Assembly (NCBI GenBank): GCA_015063805.1
Contig: SVTK01000008.1
Coordinates: 1-64,000 of the forward strand
Reading direction: 5' to 3'
DNA from: Oscillospiraceae bacterium
GTDB taxonomy: Bacteria; Bacillota; Clostridia; Oscillospirales; CAG-272
DNA length: 64,000 bases
This document shows, in pieces, positions 53,602 to 63,325 of this stretch (its first letter is position 1; each line of letters starts with the position of its first letter). The position numbers and the translations under genes are program-made. A model generated the notes under the pieces. That model saw nothing but the letters and a program-made list of their open reading frames with translations. It was not told where the DNA came from and did no database searches.

Positions 53602-54695
53602 GCAGTCCCCGTATCCGCCGTACCGAGATCAGCCTGTGCAACATTCTGCTCTGTCTCTTTGTGGTGTGGATCCATGTGTCCTCCGCACCCATTTCCACGT
53701 TGGATCGCAGCAGTGCTGCCTATGCCTTGGTCTATTTCCCTTGGCGGCTTGCGGCTTTTGCCGTGCAGGGATTCTTTTTCCTCAGCGGCGTGAAGCTCTT
53801 CATGCGTCCCGCCGAGAAGTTTTCCTACCGCCGCTTCTGGCGTTCACGGCTTCTGCGCATTGTGCTCCCCTATCTGCTGTGGGTGCTGATCTACTACATC
53901 TACTTCGTGGCGCGGGGATATTTCCCCTTCCGCGTGGGGGATCTGCTCCGCTATGCCGTGGTGGGGGACCTGTCGGCGCACTTCTACTTTGTGGTGACCA
54001 TCCTGCAGTTCTATCTGCTCATGCCCCTGTGGCGGTGGATGGTGAAGCGGTCAGATCCTACCGTGGCCATTGTGTTTTCGCTGCTGATCAGCCTGTTCAT
54101 TGCGCAGAATCTGCCCAATATCGTGGCATTGTTCGCCCCCGAATACTATTTCCCCTACACCGACCGCGTTTTCCCCACCTATCTCATCTGGTGGGTGGCG
54201 GGCTGCTTCGCCGGAGCCCATTACGATGCCTTCTGCGATATGCTCCGCCGTCGGCGCCGCGCTCTTGTGGTGCTGTATCTGGTCTGCGCCGCCGTTGAGG
54301 GGATCATGGGCTGGCTCCACGCATCGGGCAGGGCCTGGATCGGCTGGCTGGAGCTGTGGCACACCGGTTACTGCGCGGCGGCTATCCTCTGCGTGCTCTC
54401 CCTTGCCCTGGCGGTGTCGGAGAAATCCTTTGCCCGTTCGGCCCTTGTGTCGCGGCTGGATGCCGCATCCTGGGAGATTTTCCTGATTCATCCCCTCATC
54501 ATTCAGATCACCAACGGCCTGCTTTCCCGCCTTGGCGTTGTCCGCATCGGCGCGGCTTATCTCTGCCGCATCGCAGCGGTCTATGCTGTGTCCATCCTGC
54601 TCTGCGTGGGCTGGAACATGGCGTGGGATCGGCTGAAGCGATATATCCCATTCTCACAAAATAAAAAAATCGAAAAAGGAAGTAAAACATCATGA
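53598..54695 (+). CDS. Acyltransferase 3 family membrane protein (OafA/YrhL-like)
   Basis: The 365-residue protein has about ten membrane segments and the family's N-terminal WIHVSSAP (the His of the usual RxxxxxxxH region) followed by GFFFLSGVKLFM and RRFWRSRLLRIVLPYLLWV. Such enzymes O-acetylate or succinylate surface polysaccharides. It starts inside the miaB stop (ATGA) and its stop overlaps the ylbF start (ATGA), an unusual insertion of a surface-modification gene in a tRNA and repair operon. Confidence 0.87.
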   Translation: MSSPRIRRTEISLCNILLCLFVVWIHVSSAPISTLDRSSAAYALVYFPWRLAAFAVQGFFFLSGVKLFMRPAEKFSYRRFWRSRLLRIVLPYLLWVLIYYIYFVARGYFPFRVGDLLRYAVVGDLSAHFYFVVTILQFYLLMPLWRWMVKRSDPTVAIVFSLLISLFIAQNLPNIVALFAPEYYFPYTDRVFPTYLIWWVAGCFAGAHYDAFCDMLRRRRRALVVLYLVCAAVEGIMGWLHASGRAWIGWLELWHTGYCAAAILCVLSLALAVSEKSFARSALVSRLDAASWEIFLIHPLIIQITNGLLSRLGVVRIGAAYLCRIAAVYAVSILLCVGWNMAWDRLKRYIPFSQNKKIEKGSKTS

Positions 54696-55081
54696 CCGTT
54701 ATGGAAATTGCCGCACTGCTCGGCGAAGCAATCAAGAAAGATGCCCGTATTGCCGCCCTCAACGAGGCCCGCGCTGCCTACGAGGCTGATCCCCAGGTGG
54801 CCCAGTATATGGCCGAGTACAACGTACAGCAGAAGGCTCTCTCCCACCAGGTGTCCATGCCTGAGCGGGATCAGGTTGTCATCAACTCCATTCAGAACCG
54901 CATCGACGAGCTGTACAATCTCATCTCCGAGGCGCCCAGCTTTGTCGCCCTCAATGAGGCCCAGGAGGCGGTGAACGAATTCATGAATCAGGTCAACGCT
55001 GAGATCACCTACCACATCACCGGTGAGCAGCCCTGCACCCATGACTGCCGTACCTGCGGCGGCTGCGGCCACAGCCATTGA
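54692..55081 (+). CDS. YlbF-family regulator with Cys/His-rich tail
   Basis: The 129-residue protein is a helical YlbF/YmcA-type protein (ALNEARAAYEADPQVAQYMAEY, SFVALNEAQEAVNEFMNQV). In Bacillus, YlbF, YmcA and YaaT form a complex that assists RNase Y and binds Fe-S clusters. Here the C-terminus ends PCTHDCRTCGGCGHSH, with four Cys and three His able to hold a cluster or zinc. Start overlaps the acyltransferase stop. The place next to miaB, mutS and mutL is conserved in Clostridia. Confidence 0.87.
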   Translation: MTVMEIAALLGEAIKKDARIAALNEARAAYEADPQVAQYMAEYNVQQKALSHQVSMPERDQVVINSIQNRIDELYNLISEAPSFVALNEAQEAVNEFMNQVNAEITYHITGEQPCTHDCRTCGGCGHSH

Positions 55082-55122
55082 CCGAAAAACAACCGTAAAT
55101 CTGAAGAAAAGGTGGACATGAC

Positions 55123-57732
55123 ATGACGCCGATGATGCAGCAGTACTTCTCCATCAAGGAGCAGTATCCCGATTATTTGCTGTTTTACCGTCTTGGTGAC
55201 TTTTATGAAATGTTCTTCGAGGATGCCAAGACGGCATCCCGTGAGCTGGATCTGACCCTCACCGGCCGGGACTGCGGCGAAGCCGAGCGTGCTCCTATGT
55301 GCGGGGTGCCCTTTCACAGCGCAGAGGGCTATATCGGCCGTCTGATTGAGAAGGGCTACAAGGTCGCCATCTGCGAGCAGACCGAGGATCCCGCCCAGGC
55401 CAAGGGACTGGTGCGCCGTGAGGTCATCCGTGTCATCACCCCCGGAACGCTGATCGAGAGCGGCCTGCTCAGCGCACAGCGCAATAACTATCTCTGTGCT
55501 CTCTATTTGGGCGAGGACGAGGTGGGCATTGGGTTTGCCGACGTTTCTACGGGGCAAATCAGCGCCACCTCTCTTCCCGCGTCTGCCGCATCCCGCATCT
55601 GCACCGAGCTGGGCACCTATTCCCCCAGTGAGGTGATCTGCAACCTGGGTGCACCGCAGATGGGGGAGATCGCCGACTTTGTCCGGGGCCGCCTGGGCGC
55701 GGCGTTGGGGGACGGGCAGGCCGCCCGTTTCGACTATGTGGATGCCCACGACCGCTGTTCCCGACAGTTTGCCGAGATCCTGCGGGAGGGAATGCTGGAC
55801 AACCGTGTGGTGGTGTCGGCGGTTGGCGCACTGATCTCCTACATCGCCGAGACACAGAAAATTGACATCGCCTATATCAAGGAACTGAACCTTTACCGCG
55901 ACGGGCAGTATCTGGAGATGGATCTCTCTACCCGCCGCAATCTTGAACTCACCGAAACCATGCGTTCCAAGGAGAAGAAGGGCTCCCTTCTGTGGGTGCT
56001 TGACCGTACCCGCACCGCACCCGGCGCGCGGATGATCCGCCAATGGATCGAGCATCCCCTGCTGTCGGTGTCGGCCATTCTCGAGCGACAGGGGGCGGTG
56101 AGCGAGCTCCACGGCAACTATATGCTCCGGGAGGAGCTGAGTGAGCTGCTGGACTCGGTGCTGGATCTGGAGCGGCTGGTGACCAAGATTGTCTACGGTA
56201 CCGCCAATGCCAAGGATCTGCGGGCGGTGGCCACCACCGTGGCGATCCTGCCCGAGCTGAAGCGGCTGCTGGAGCTCTGTCAGAATCCCGAGCTCTGCCG
56301 CATCTGCCGTGAGCTTGATCTGCTGGAGGACATCTGCGATCTCATCACCCGCGCCATTGTGGAGGATCCACCCTTCTCGGTTCGTGAGGGCGGCATGATT
56401 GCCGAGGGCTACAGCCCTGACGTGGACTACCTGCGCAATGTCATGCACGACGGCCGGAGCTGGATCGAGCGGGTGGAGGCAGAGGAGCGGGAGGCCACCG
56501 GCATCAAGAACCTGCGCATCAATTACAACAAGGTTTTCGGTTACTACATCGAGGTCACCAAGTCCATGCTGGGCATGGTGCCCGATCGCTATATCCGCAA
56601 GCAGACCCTGACCAACTGCGAGCGGTACATCACCCAGGAGCTCAAGGACATGGAGGCCACCATTCTCGGTGCCGCCGATAAGGTCTGCTCCCTGGAGTAT
56701 GAGATCTTCTGCGAGGTGCGGGGAGTGGTGTCTGCCGCCGCCGACCGCCTGCAGAAAACGGCAGTTCTGCTGGCCACTCTGGATGCCTATCTCAGCCTGG
56801 CCACTGTCGCTGCCCGTAACCAGTACATATGCCCCGAGGTGGATTGCAGCGACGTGATCGAGATCAAGGATGGCCGCCACCCGGTGGTGGAGCAGTTTGT
56901 GCGGGACAGCTATTTCGTCCCCAACGACACCCTGCTTGACACGGGACACAACCGCATGATGCTTATCACCGGCCCCAACATGGCGGGTAAGTCCACCTAT
57001 ATGCGGCAGACCGCTCTGATCGTGGTCATGGCGCAGATCGGCTCCTTTGTCCCCGCCGCCGATGCCCGCATCGGCATTGTGGACAAGCTTTTCACCCGCG
57101 TGGGAGCATCCGACGACCTGGCATCGGGGCAGTCCACTTTCATGCTGGAGATGACCGAGTGCGCCCATATCCTGGCCAATGCCACCCGCCGCAGCCTCAT
57201 CATTTACGACGAGGTGGGACGGGGAACCAGTACCTTTGACGGCATGAGCATTGCCCGCGCCATCATTGAGTACACTCTGGGCAAGAAGATCGGGGCAAAG
57301 ACTATGTTTGCCACCCACTACCACGAGCTGACCTCCCTTGAGGGCGAGTTTGACGGGGTGGTCAACTATAACATCGCCGCCAAGAAGCGCGGGGACGGCA
57401 TCACCTTCCTGCGCAAGATCGTTCGCGGATCCACCGATGACAGCTACGGCATCGAGGTGGCCAAGCTGGCGGGCATTCCGAACGAAGTGATCCGCCGTGC
57501 CCGGGAGGTGCTGGCCTCCATTGAGTCGAGTGCCGACATCCGCACCGATGGGGCGGGGAATGGCAGAAAAAAGGCTGATTCCTCGACCGAAGTGGGGGGT
57601 CAGCTCACGCTGGAGTCGGCGATTGAAGCCGAAGTGGCGCAAGTACTCCGTTCCACCGATCTCAATACCCTCTCACCCTATGAGGCCATGACACTGCTCT
57701 TTGACCTCAAGCGCCGCCTTGGCGGGAGTTAA
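55123..57732 (+). CDS. mutS: DNA mismatch repair protein MutS
   Basis: MutS recognises mismatches. The 869-residue protein has the mismatch-reading FYE (residues 27-29, in GDFYEMFF), the lever and clamp domains, Walker A TGPNMAGKST (about residue 617), the DEVGRGTSTFDG Walker B and the ATHYHEL switch. Length is normal for MutS1. The ATG at 55123 follows AAAAGGTGG. The gene is followed three bases later by the DUF2500 gene. Confidence 0.97.
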   Translation: MTPMMQQYFSIKEQYPDYLLFYRLGDFYEMFFEDAKTASRELDLTLTGRDCGEAERAPMCGVPFHSAEGYIGRLIEKGYKVAICEQTEDPAQAKGLVRREVIRVITPGTLIESGLLSAQRNNYLCALYLGEDEVGIGFADVSTGQISATSLPASAASRICTELGTYSPSEVICNLGAPQMGEIADFVRGRLGAALGDGQAARFDYVDAHDRCSRQFAEILREGMLDNRVVVSAVGALISYIAETQKIDIAYIKELNLYRDGQYLEMDLSTRRNLELTETMRSKEKKGSLLWVLDRTRTAPGARMIRQWIEHPLLSVSAILERQGAVSELHGNYMLREELSELLDSVLDLERLVTKIVYGTANAKDLRAVATTVAILPELKRLLELCQNPELCRICRELDLLEDICDLITRAIVEDPPFSVREGGMIAEGYSPDVDYLRNVMHDGRSWIERVEAEEREATGIKNLRINYNKVFGYYIEVTKSMLGMVPDRYIRKQTLTNCERYITQELKDMEATILGAADKVCSLEYEIFCEVRGVVSAAADRLQKTAVLLATLDAYLSLATVAARNQYICPEVDCSDVIEIKDGRHPVVEQFVRDSYFVPNDTLLDTGHNRMMLITGPNMAGKSTYMRQTALIVVMAQIGSFVPAADARIGIVDKLFTRVGASDDLASGQSTFMLEMTECAHILANATRRSLIIYDEVGRGTSTFDGMSIARAIIEYTLGKKIGAKTMFATHYHELTSLEGEFDGVVNYNIAAKKRGDGITFLRKIVRGSTDDSYGIEVAKLAGIPNEVIRRAREVLASIESSADIRTDGAGNGRKKADSSTEVGGQLTLESAIEAEVAQVLRSTDLNTLSPYEAMTLLFDLKRRLGGS

Positions 57733-57735
57733 TTC

Positions 57736-58092
57736 ATGGAATTTTTCATTGGCATTTTCTTTGTGGTCTGGCTGGCCATGTTTGTTTGGATCATCGGCAG
57801 CAATATCGCCGAGTGGAGCAAAAACAACGCATCCCCCCGTCTGTCGGTGGATGCCCGTGTGGTGACCAAACGTACGTCGGTTCATCACCATCATCACAAG
57901 AACCACACCTCCCATTCCCACAGCTATTACGTCACCTTTGAGGTGGAAAGCGGCGACCGCATAGAGCTGAAAATGTCAGGTCGGGAGTATGGGATGCTGG
58001 CCGAGGGAGATTTCGGCGTGCTGTCCTTCCAGGGCACGCGCTACCTGGGCTTCGCAAGAAAAATTGGGACGGAGTTCCCGCCCAAAACGTAA
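57736..58092 (+). CDS. DUF2500-family small membrane protein
   Basis: The 118-residue protein has one N-terminal helix (about residues 3-24) and a small beta domain (SYYVTFEVESGDRIELKMSG, REYGMLAEGDFGVLSFQG) as in DUF2500. A natural run of histidines (HHHHHKNHTSHSHS) lies in the loop and may bind metal. Function unknown. It sits between mutS and mutL and is translated with them. Confidence 0.85.
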   Translation: MEFFIGIFFVVWLAMFVWIIGSNIAEWSKNNASPRLSVDARVVTKRTSVHHHHHKNHTSHSHSYYVTFEVESGDRIELKMSGREYGMLAEGDFGVLSFQGTRYLGFARKIGTEFPPKT

Positions 58093-58155
58093 AAACGACA
58101 TATTTCTGTCCCCGCTCCCCGGGGATGAAAGTATACGCAAAAAAGGAGGTGCCCC

Positions 58156-60162
58156 ATGGCAAAAATCAATGTCCTTTCCTTTGCTGTTGCCAATCTGATC
58201 GCGGCGGGTGAGGTGGTTGACCGCCCTTCGTCTGTGATTAAAGAACTGCTGGAAAATGCCATTGACGCAGGTGCCACCAAAATCACGGTGGAGATCCAGC
58301 GCGGGGGCATTGCCTTCATGCGGGTTACCGACAACGGATGCGGCATTTCCGCCGAGGATCTGCCGGTGGCCATCCGCCGCCACGCCACCAGCAAGATCAA
58401 GGAAGCGAGTGACCTTGACGGTATCCTGACGCTGGGTTTCCGGGGTGAGGCCTTGGCCGCCATTGCGGCGGTGTCCCGGCTGCGGATTCTAACCCGGACA
58501 GCCGACGCTGAGATGGGCAATCTGCTGGAATCCGAGGCGGGGAATGTGGTGCGGGTCACCGAGCAGGGCTGTGCCAAGGGCACGACCGTGATCGTGGAGG
58601 AACTGTTTGCCAATGTGCCCGCCCGCCGCAAGTTCCTCAAGAAGGATTCGGCCGAGACCATGGCGGTGGCCGCCATTGTGGAGCGGGTTGCGCTTTCCCG
58701 CCCAGATATTGCTTTTTCCTTCATTGCCGACGGCAGCCGCCGATTCGATACGGCGGGGGACGGCAAGCCCGAGAACACCCTGCACGCTGTGTTCGGCCGG
58801 GATTTTGCCCGCCGTATGATCCCCATTTCGGGGAGCATGGGTGGGATCTCGGTCAGCGGTTTTATCGGTCGTTCAGACAACGTGAAGGCCAACCGAAATT
58901 ACCAGAATTTTTTTATCAATGGCCGCTATGTGAAGAGCAAAACCGCCACCGCCGCCATTGAGCAGGCCTATACCTCCTACATCGCTCCCGAGCGCTATCC
59001 CGTCTGCGTTCTGCACATTGATATCAATCCCGAGGCGGTGGATGTGAATGTCCATCCCGCCAAGCTGGAAGTGAAATTTTCCAACGAGAAGCTGGTATTT
59101 GAGGCGGTCTACGGCGCGGTGCGGAGCGCGCTGAGCCAAAACAGCGACCGCCCCGAGCTTTCCCTGGACCGCGCCGGAGCGACACCGTCCCCGCGATCTT
59201 ATCTGCCCCTGCGGGACAGCGATGCCCCAAAGCCCAAGCAGCTGACGGTGGAGTCCATGCTGGCCCCCACCTCCTCTGCCGAGCAGAAGACGGTGGACAT
59301 CCCTGCATCTCGGCCTGCACAGCCCCCGGCCTCCGGCGTGGGCGGTCGCATGACGGCGGACCAGTACCGGGCCGCCCTGTCCCTGCCCCCAAGGCAGACC
59401 GTCCCCGCCGCTGAGGTGGTTGCCCCCGCCCGCCGTGAGACCGAGCCGATACCGCTGAGAAGGGAACCGGCACCTGTTCCGGCACCGAGATCTCCGATGC
59501 ATGATGTGGTTCCACCTGCGGTTTCTGTACCTGTAACTGAGCCTCCCGCCGCACCGGCGGCGGAATCAACTCCCGCCGTTCTTCCCGCCTACCGGATCAT
59601 CGGTGAGGCCTTCAACTGTTATGTGCTGGTGGAGCAGGGTGATACCCTTCTGCTCATCGACAAGCACGCCGCCCACGAGCGGATCCTTTTCGAGGAGTTC
59701 AAGGCCAAGCTCAGGCAAGTGGAGGGAGCGGCGCAGCTGCTCCTGACCCCCATTGTGGTAACCATGTCGGGGGAGGAATGCGGTGCGCTGGAAGACTACC
59801 GCGAGGAGCTGGCCGGAATCGGCTTCGCCTTCACCCTTTCGGGAACACGTGTGGAAATCACCCAGATCCCCGGCGGTGTTTCCGCCGCCGCTGCGCCTGA
59901 CCTGTTGGGACTTTTGGCCGCGCAGATCCTCACCGACCGGGGTGATGTGAAGCTGACACGGGACCTGCTCTTTGAGCGGGCTCTGTATCAGGCCTCCTGC
60001 AAATCGGCCATCAAGGGCGGCCGGGTCTATGACGATGGTCACATTGCCTGGCTGGTGGAACGACTGCTGGCCCTGCCCGATATCACCGTCTGTCCCCACG
60101 GCCGCCCTGTGGCCATCAAGCTGACCCACCACGCCCTGGACAGACAATTCTCCAGAGAATAA
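58156..60162 (+). CDS. mutL: DNA mismatch repair protein MutL
   Basis: MutL links mismatch recognition to strand removal. The 668-residue protein has the GHKL ATPase motifs ENAIDAGATKI, DNGCGI and GFRGEALAAI, a Pro-rich linker (about 340-470) and a C-terminal endonuclease-type domain with DKHAAHERILFEEF and CPHGRPVAIK. The first is usually DQHAxxER, so Gln to Lys is a small variation of the nuclease motif. The ATG at 58156 follows AAAAGGAGG. Confidence 0.96.
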   Translation: MAKINVLSFAVANLIAAGEVVDRPSSVIKELLENAIDAGATKITVEIQRGGIAFMRVTDNGCGISAEDLPVAIRRHATSKIKEASDLDGILTLGFRGEALAAIAAVSRLRILTRTADAEMGNLLESEAGNVVRVTEQGCAKGTTVIVEELFANVPARRKFLKKDSAETMAVAAIVERVALSRPDIAFSFIADGSRRFDTAGDGKPENTLHAVFGRDFARRMIPISGSMGGISVSGFIGRSDNVKANRNYQNFFINGRYVKSKTATAAIEQAYTSYIAPERYPVCVLHIDINPEAVDVNVHPAKLEVKFSNEKLVFEAVYGAVRSALSQNSDRPELSLDRAGATPSPRSYLPLRDSDAPKPKQLTVESMLAPTSSAEQKTVDIPASRPAQPPASGVGGRMTADQYRAALSLPPRQTVPAAEVVAPARRETEPIPLRREPAPVPAPRSPMHDVVPPAVSVPVTEPPAAPAAESTPAVLPAYRIIGEAFNCYVLVEQGDTLLLIDKHAAHERILFEEFKAKLRQVEGAAQLLLTPIVVTMSGEECGALEDYREELAGIGFAFTLSGTRVEITQIPGGVSAAAAPDLLGLLAAQILTDRGDVKLTRDLLFERALYQASCKSAIKGGRVYDDGHIAWLVERLLALPDITVCPHGRPVAIKLTHHALDRQFSRE

Positions 60163-60188
60163 CTAAGAAGAAGCATGAGGATAGAGAA

Positions 60189-61325
60189 ATGTTTGAACTG
60201 ATCAAAACCGAGGGCCGCGCACGGCGGGGCTGCCTGCATACCGTTCACGGGGATATTCAGACCCCCGTGTTCATGAACGTCGGCACCTGCGCCGCCATCA
60301 AGGGCGGCGTGACCACCATGGAGCTGCGGGACATCCATTGCCAGGTGGAGCTGTCCAATACCTACCACCTGCACATCCGTCCCGGTGACCGACTCATCCG
60401 GGAAATGGGGGGCATCCGCAAGTTCATGAACTGGGACGGCCCGGTGCTTACCGACTCGGGGGGATTCCAGGTCTTCTCCCTGGCCGGCCTGCGGAAGATT
60501 ACCGAAGAGGGGGTAAAGTTTGCCTCCCACATTGACGGCCGCCGCATTTTCATGGGCCCCGAGGAAAGTATGCAGATCCAGTCCAATCTGGCCTCCACCA
60601 TTGCCATGGCCTTTGACGAGTGCATTGAGAACCCTGCCCCCCGGGACTATGTGAAAAAGTCCTGTGACAGAACCGCCCGCTGGCTGGTCCGCTGCCGAGA
60701 TGAGATGGCACGGCTCAACGCCCTGCCCGACACCCTAAACTCCAAACAGATGCTCTTCGGCATCAACCAGGGCAGTACCTACGAGGATCTGCGCATTGAG
60801 CATATGCAGAAGATCGCCGAGCTGGATCTGGACGGCTACGCCATCGGCGGTTTGGCCGTGGGCGAGGCCACCGAGGATATGTATCGCATTATCGACGCGG
60901 TGGAACCCTATATGCCCACCCACAAGCCCCGCTATCTCATGGGTGTCGGCACCCCCTGCAACATCCTGGAGGCGGTGCACATGGGCGTTGACTTCTTCGA
61001 CTGCGTCATGCCTTCCCGCAATGCCCGCCACGGCAATCTCTTCACCTGGAACGGGAAGATGAACCTGCTCAATGAGAAGTATGCGCTGGACCCCCGTCCC
61101 TTTGACGAGAACTGCGACTGCCCCGCCTGCCGCCACTACAGCCGCTCCTATGTCCGCCACCTCATCAAGGCCAAGGAAGCGGTGGGAATGCACCTGGCGG
61201 TGGTGCACAACCTGCACTTCTACAACGAGCTCACCATGAAAATCCGCGAAGCCCTGGACGGCGGATACTTCGAGGAATTCTATCAGAAATACCGCAAGAT
61301 CCTCGGCGAACGGGTCGAGGACTAA
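60189..61325 (+). CDS. tgt: tRNA-guanine transglycosylase (queuine tRNA-ribosyltransferase)
   Basis: Tgt swaps guanine-34 for the queuosine precursor preQ1. The 378-residue protein has the substrate Asp in LTDSGGFQVFSLAGLRK, the nucleophile region GVDFFDCVMPSRNARHG and the zinc site CDCPAC with a later His (VVHNLHFYN). The ATG at 60189 follows GAGGATAGAG. It ends the train at a strong terminator; ruvAB and queA, frequent partners, are not seen. Confidence 0.97.
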   Translation: MFELIKTEGRARRGCLHTVHGDIQTPVFMNVGTCAAIKGGVTTMELRDIHCQVELSNTYHLHIRPGDRLIREMGGIRKFMNWDGPVLTDSGGFQVFSLAGLRKITEEGVKFASHIDGRRIFMGPEESMQIQSNLASTIAMAFDECIENPAPRDYVKKSCDRTARWLVRCRDEMARLNALPDTLNSKQMLFGINQGSTYEDLRIEHMQKIAELDLDGYAIGGLAVGEATEDMYRIIDAVEPYMPTHKPRYLMGVGTPCNILEAVHMGVDFFDCVMPSRNARHGNLFTWNGKMNLLNEKYALDPRPFDENCDCPACRHYSRSYVRHLIKAKEAVGMHLAVVHNLHFYNELTMKIREALDGGYFEEFYQKYRKILGERVED

Positions 61326-61329
61326 CCGG

Positions 61330-61373
61330 AAAAGAGGAAGGAACTTTTAGAAAAAGTTCCTTCCTCTTTTTAA
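61330..61373 (+). terminator. Terminator of the miaB-tgt train
   Basis: AAAAGAGGAAGGAACTT is perfectly inverted around TTAGAAA-like sequence and ends in TTTTTAA. Confidence 0.92.
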
Positions 61374-61432
61374 TCCCGCACCGCATATCAAATATGATTA
61401 AACCTCATATGCGAAAGTTTTTTGTAGGGGGC

Positions 61433-61467
61433 GCGGGGGGAATTTTTTTCAAAAAAGTTCCCCCCGC
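61433..61467. terminator. GC-rich inverted repeat after the ABC exporter genes
   Basis: GCGGGGGGAA plus a T-run is inverted as an A-run plus TTCCCCCCGC. It lies 13 bases past the ABC gene stop on the minus strand. The U-run is inside the stem, so it may be a terminator of unusual shape. Confidence 0.5.
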
Positions 61468-61480
61468 TATGTTTATTCAA

Positions 61481-63325
61481 TCAATCAAACTGAGCATTAT
61501 ACAGCCCGTAGTACGCACCTTTCGCGGCCATGAGCTCTTCATGATTGCCCTGTTCCACGATACGGCCGTCACGCACCACAAGGATGGTGTCGGCGTTCTG
61601 CACGGTGGAGAGACGGTGGGCGATGACAAAGCAGGTCTTGTTCTCCATCAGGCGGTACATGGCTTCCTGAATCTGCACCTCGGTGCGGGAGTCCACGTTG
61701 GAGGTGGCCTCGTCCAGGATGAGCATCCCGGCGTTGGGGAGCATGGCCCGGGCAATGGTGATCAGCTGGCGCTGGCCCTTAGAGATGTTCACACCGTCGT
61801 CCGAGAGAACGGTGTTGTAACCCTCGGGCAGCTGCTCGATGTAGCTGTGGATGCGGGCAGCTTTGGCGGCGGCCACGACCTCTTCCATGGTAGCGTTTTC
61901 CCGCCCGTAGGCGATGTTCTCGAAGATGGTGCCGTGGAAGAGCCAGGTGTCCTGCAGGACCATGGTGAAGCCCAGGCGCAGACTGTCCCGGGTGAGGGAA
62001 CGGATCTCATTGCCGTCAATGAGGATCGCCCCTGCCTGGGGATCGTAGAAGCGCATGAGCAGGTTGATGATGGTGGTCTTGCCGGCGCCGGTGGGGCCGA
62101 CGATGGCAATGATCTTGCCAGGCTTGGCATCCAGGGTAAAGTCGTGGAGGATGGTGCGCTCCTCGGTGTAGCCGAACTTCACGTGCTCCAGCTTCACATG
62201 ACCGCGGACATCGGTGAGGGGGATGGCGTTGTCGGCATCCACCGGCTCGGGAGCCTCGTCCAGCAGGCGGAAGACGCGCTCGGCGGCGGCCAGGGCCGAC
62301 TGCAGCTCGCTGAAGATGTTGGCCATCTCGTTGATGGGGCCGGAGAAGCGGCGGGAGTACTGAATAAAGTTGGAGATATCACCCAGGGAGAGGGCGGGGA
62401 AGGCCAGTGCGCCCACCGAGAAGGAGCCGATCATGTAAAGGATGGAACCGAACATGGAGATCAGCGCCAGGGAGAGGTTGTTGACAAAGTTGACGGTGGG
62501 ACCGATCATGGAGCCCTGGTAATCGGCGTTGTAGTAGGCGTTGACAGCATCGGTGTTCCGCTGATCAAAGCGGCTGATGATGACATCTTCCCGGTCGTAG
62601 GCCTTGATGGTCTTCTGCCCAGAGAGCATTTCCTCGGCGTAGCCGTTCAGCTCGCCCAGCTTGGCCGAGCGCAGCTTGAACAGAGGGCGGATTTTCTTGG
62701 TCTTGTACTTGGTGAAGAGCAACGAGATGGGCACGGTGATGACGAACACCAGAATGAGCACCGGGGAGATGGAGAGCATCATCACAAAGGAACCCACCAC
62801 CGTAATGACGCTGGCGCAGATCTGCAGAAGGTCATGGGAGAGAGACGCATTGATGGTGTCAATGTCGTAGGAGATGTGGGAGATGATCTCACCGGTGGCG
62901 GTTCGGTCGAAGTAGGAGACCGGCAGGCGGGTGAGGTGATCGAAAACCTGACGGCGCATGGTGTAGATGATGCGCTGGCTGAGGTTGATCATCAGCACCG
63001 AGAGGGAGTAGGAGAGGATGGCCGAGAGGGCGTAGAAGATCAGCATCAGCCCGCAGAAGAAGAAGACTTTCTCGAAGACAACGGCGCCCTTGCCCGGCTC
63101 AATGGCATCAATGGCCAGGCCTGAGAGACGGGGGGCCACCAGGGCAAGAAGGTTGGAGGTGATCATGAGCACGAAGGCCAAGAGCACCATCCATTTGTAT
63201 TGGAAAAGATAGCTGCACATCCGACGGATAACCTTGATGCGGGCACCCTTCTCCAGCTTGACGTCGGGACGGGCGCTGACGTTGCTCATCTTGCCCCGTC
63301 CACCCTGCATGGGAGACTTATTCAA
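61481..63325 (-). CDS. ABC exporter half-transporter (membrane + ATPase), second subunit
   Basis: The 614-residue protein has six membrane helices and a C-terminal ATPase with Walker A GPTGAGKTT, Q-loop VLQDTW, the altered signature NISKGQRQL and a normal Walker B MLILDEATSNVD with catalytic Glu. The TTG start at 63325 follows GGGAGG and overlaps the upstream gene; an ATG 36 bases inside is the alternative. The altered signature together with the partner's Asp for Glu marks an asymmetric heterodimer of the BmrCD/TM287-288 type. Substrate unknown (drug, peptide or lipid). Confidence 0.92.
   Translation of the reverse strand: MNKSPMQGGRGKMSNVSARPDVKLEKGARIKVIRRMCSYLFQYKWMVLLAFVLMITSNLLALVAPRLSGLAIDAIEPGKGAVVFEKVFFFCGLMLIFYALSAILSYSLSVLMINLSQRIIYTMRRQVFDHLTRLPVSYFDRTATGEIISHISYDIDTINASLSHDLLQICASVITVVGSFVMMLSISPVLILVFVITVPISLLFTKYKTKKIRPLFKLRSAKLGELNGYAEEMLSGQKTIKAYDREDVIISRFDQRNTDAVNAYYNADYQGSMIGPTVNFVNNLSLALISMFGSILYMIGSFSVGALAFPALSLGDISNFIQYSRRFSGPINEMANIFSELQSALAAAERVFRLLDEAPEPVDADNAIPLTDVRGHVKLEHVKFGYTEERTILHDFTLDAKPGKIIAIVGPTGAGKTTIINLLMRFYDPQAGAILIDGNEIRSLTRDSLRLGFTMVLQDTWLFHGTIFENIAYGRENATMEEVVAAAKAARIHSYIEQLPEGYNTVLSDDGVNISKGQRQLITIARAMLPNAGMLILDEATSNVDSRTEVQIQEAMYRLMENKTCFVIAHRLSTVQNADTILVVRDGRIVEQGNHEELMAAKGAYYGLYNAQFD

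Noticed and set aside
57880..57925. His-tag-like run in the DUF2500 gene, suggesting vector sequence
   Set aside because: The run is interrupted by Lys, Asn, Thr and Ser, uses both CAC and CAT codons, and lies inside a conserved family protein within an intact operon.
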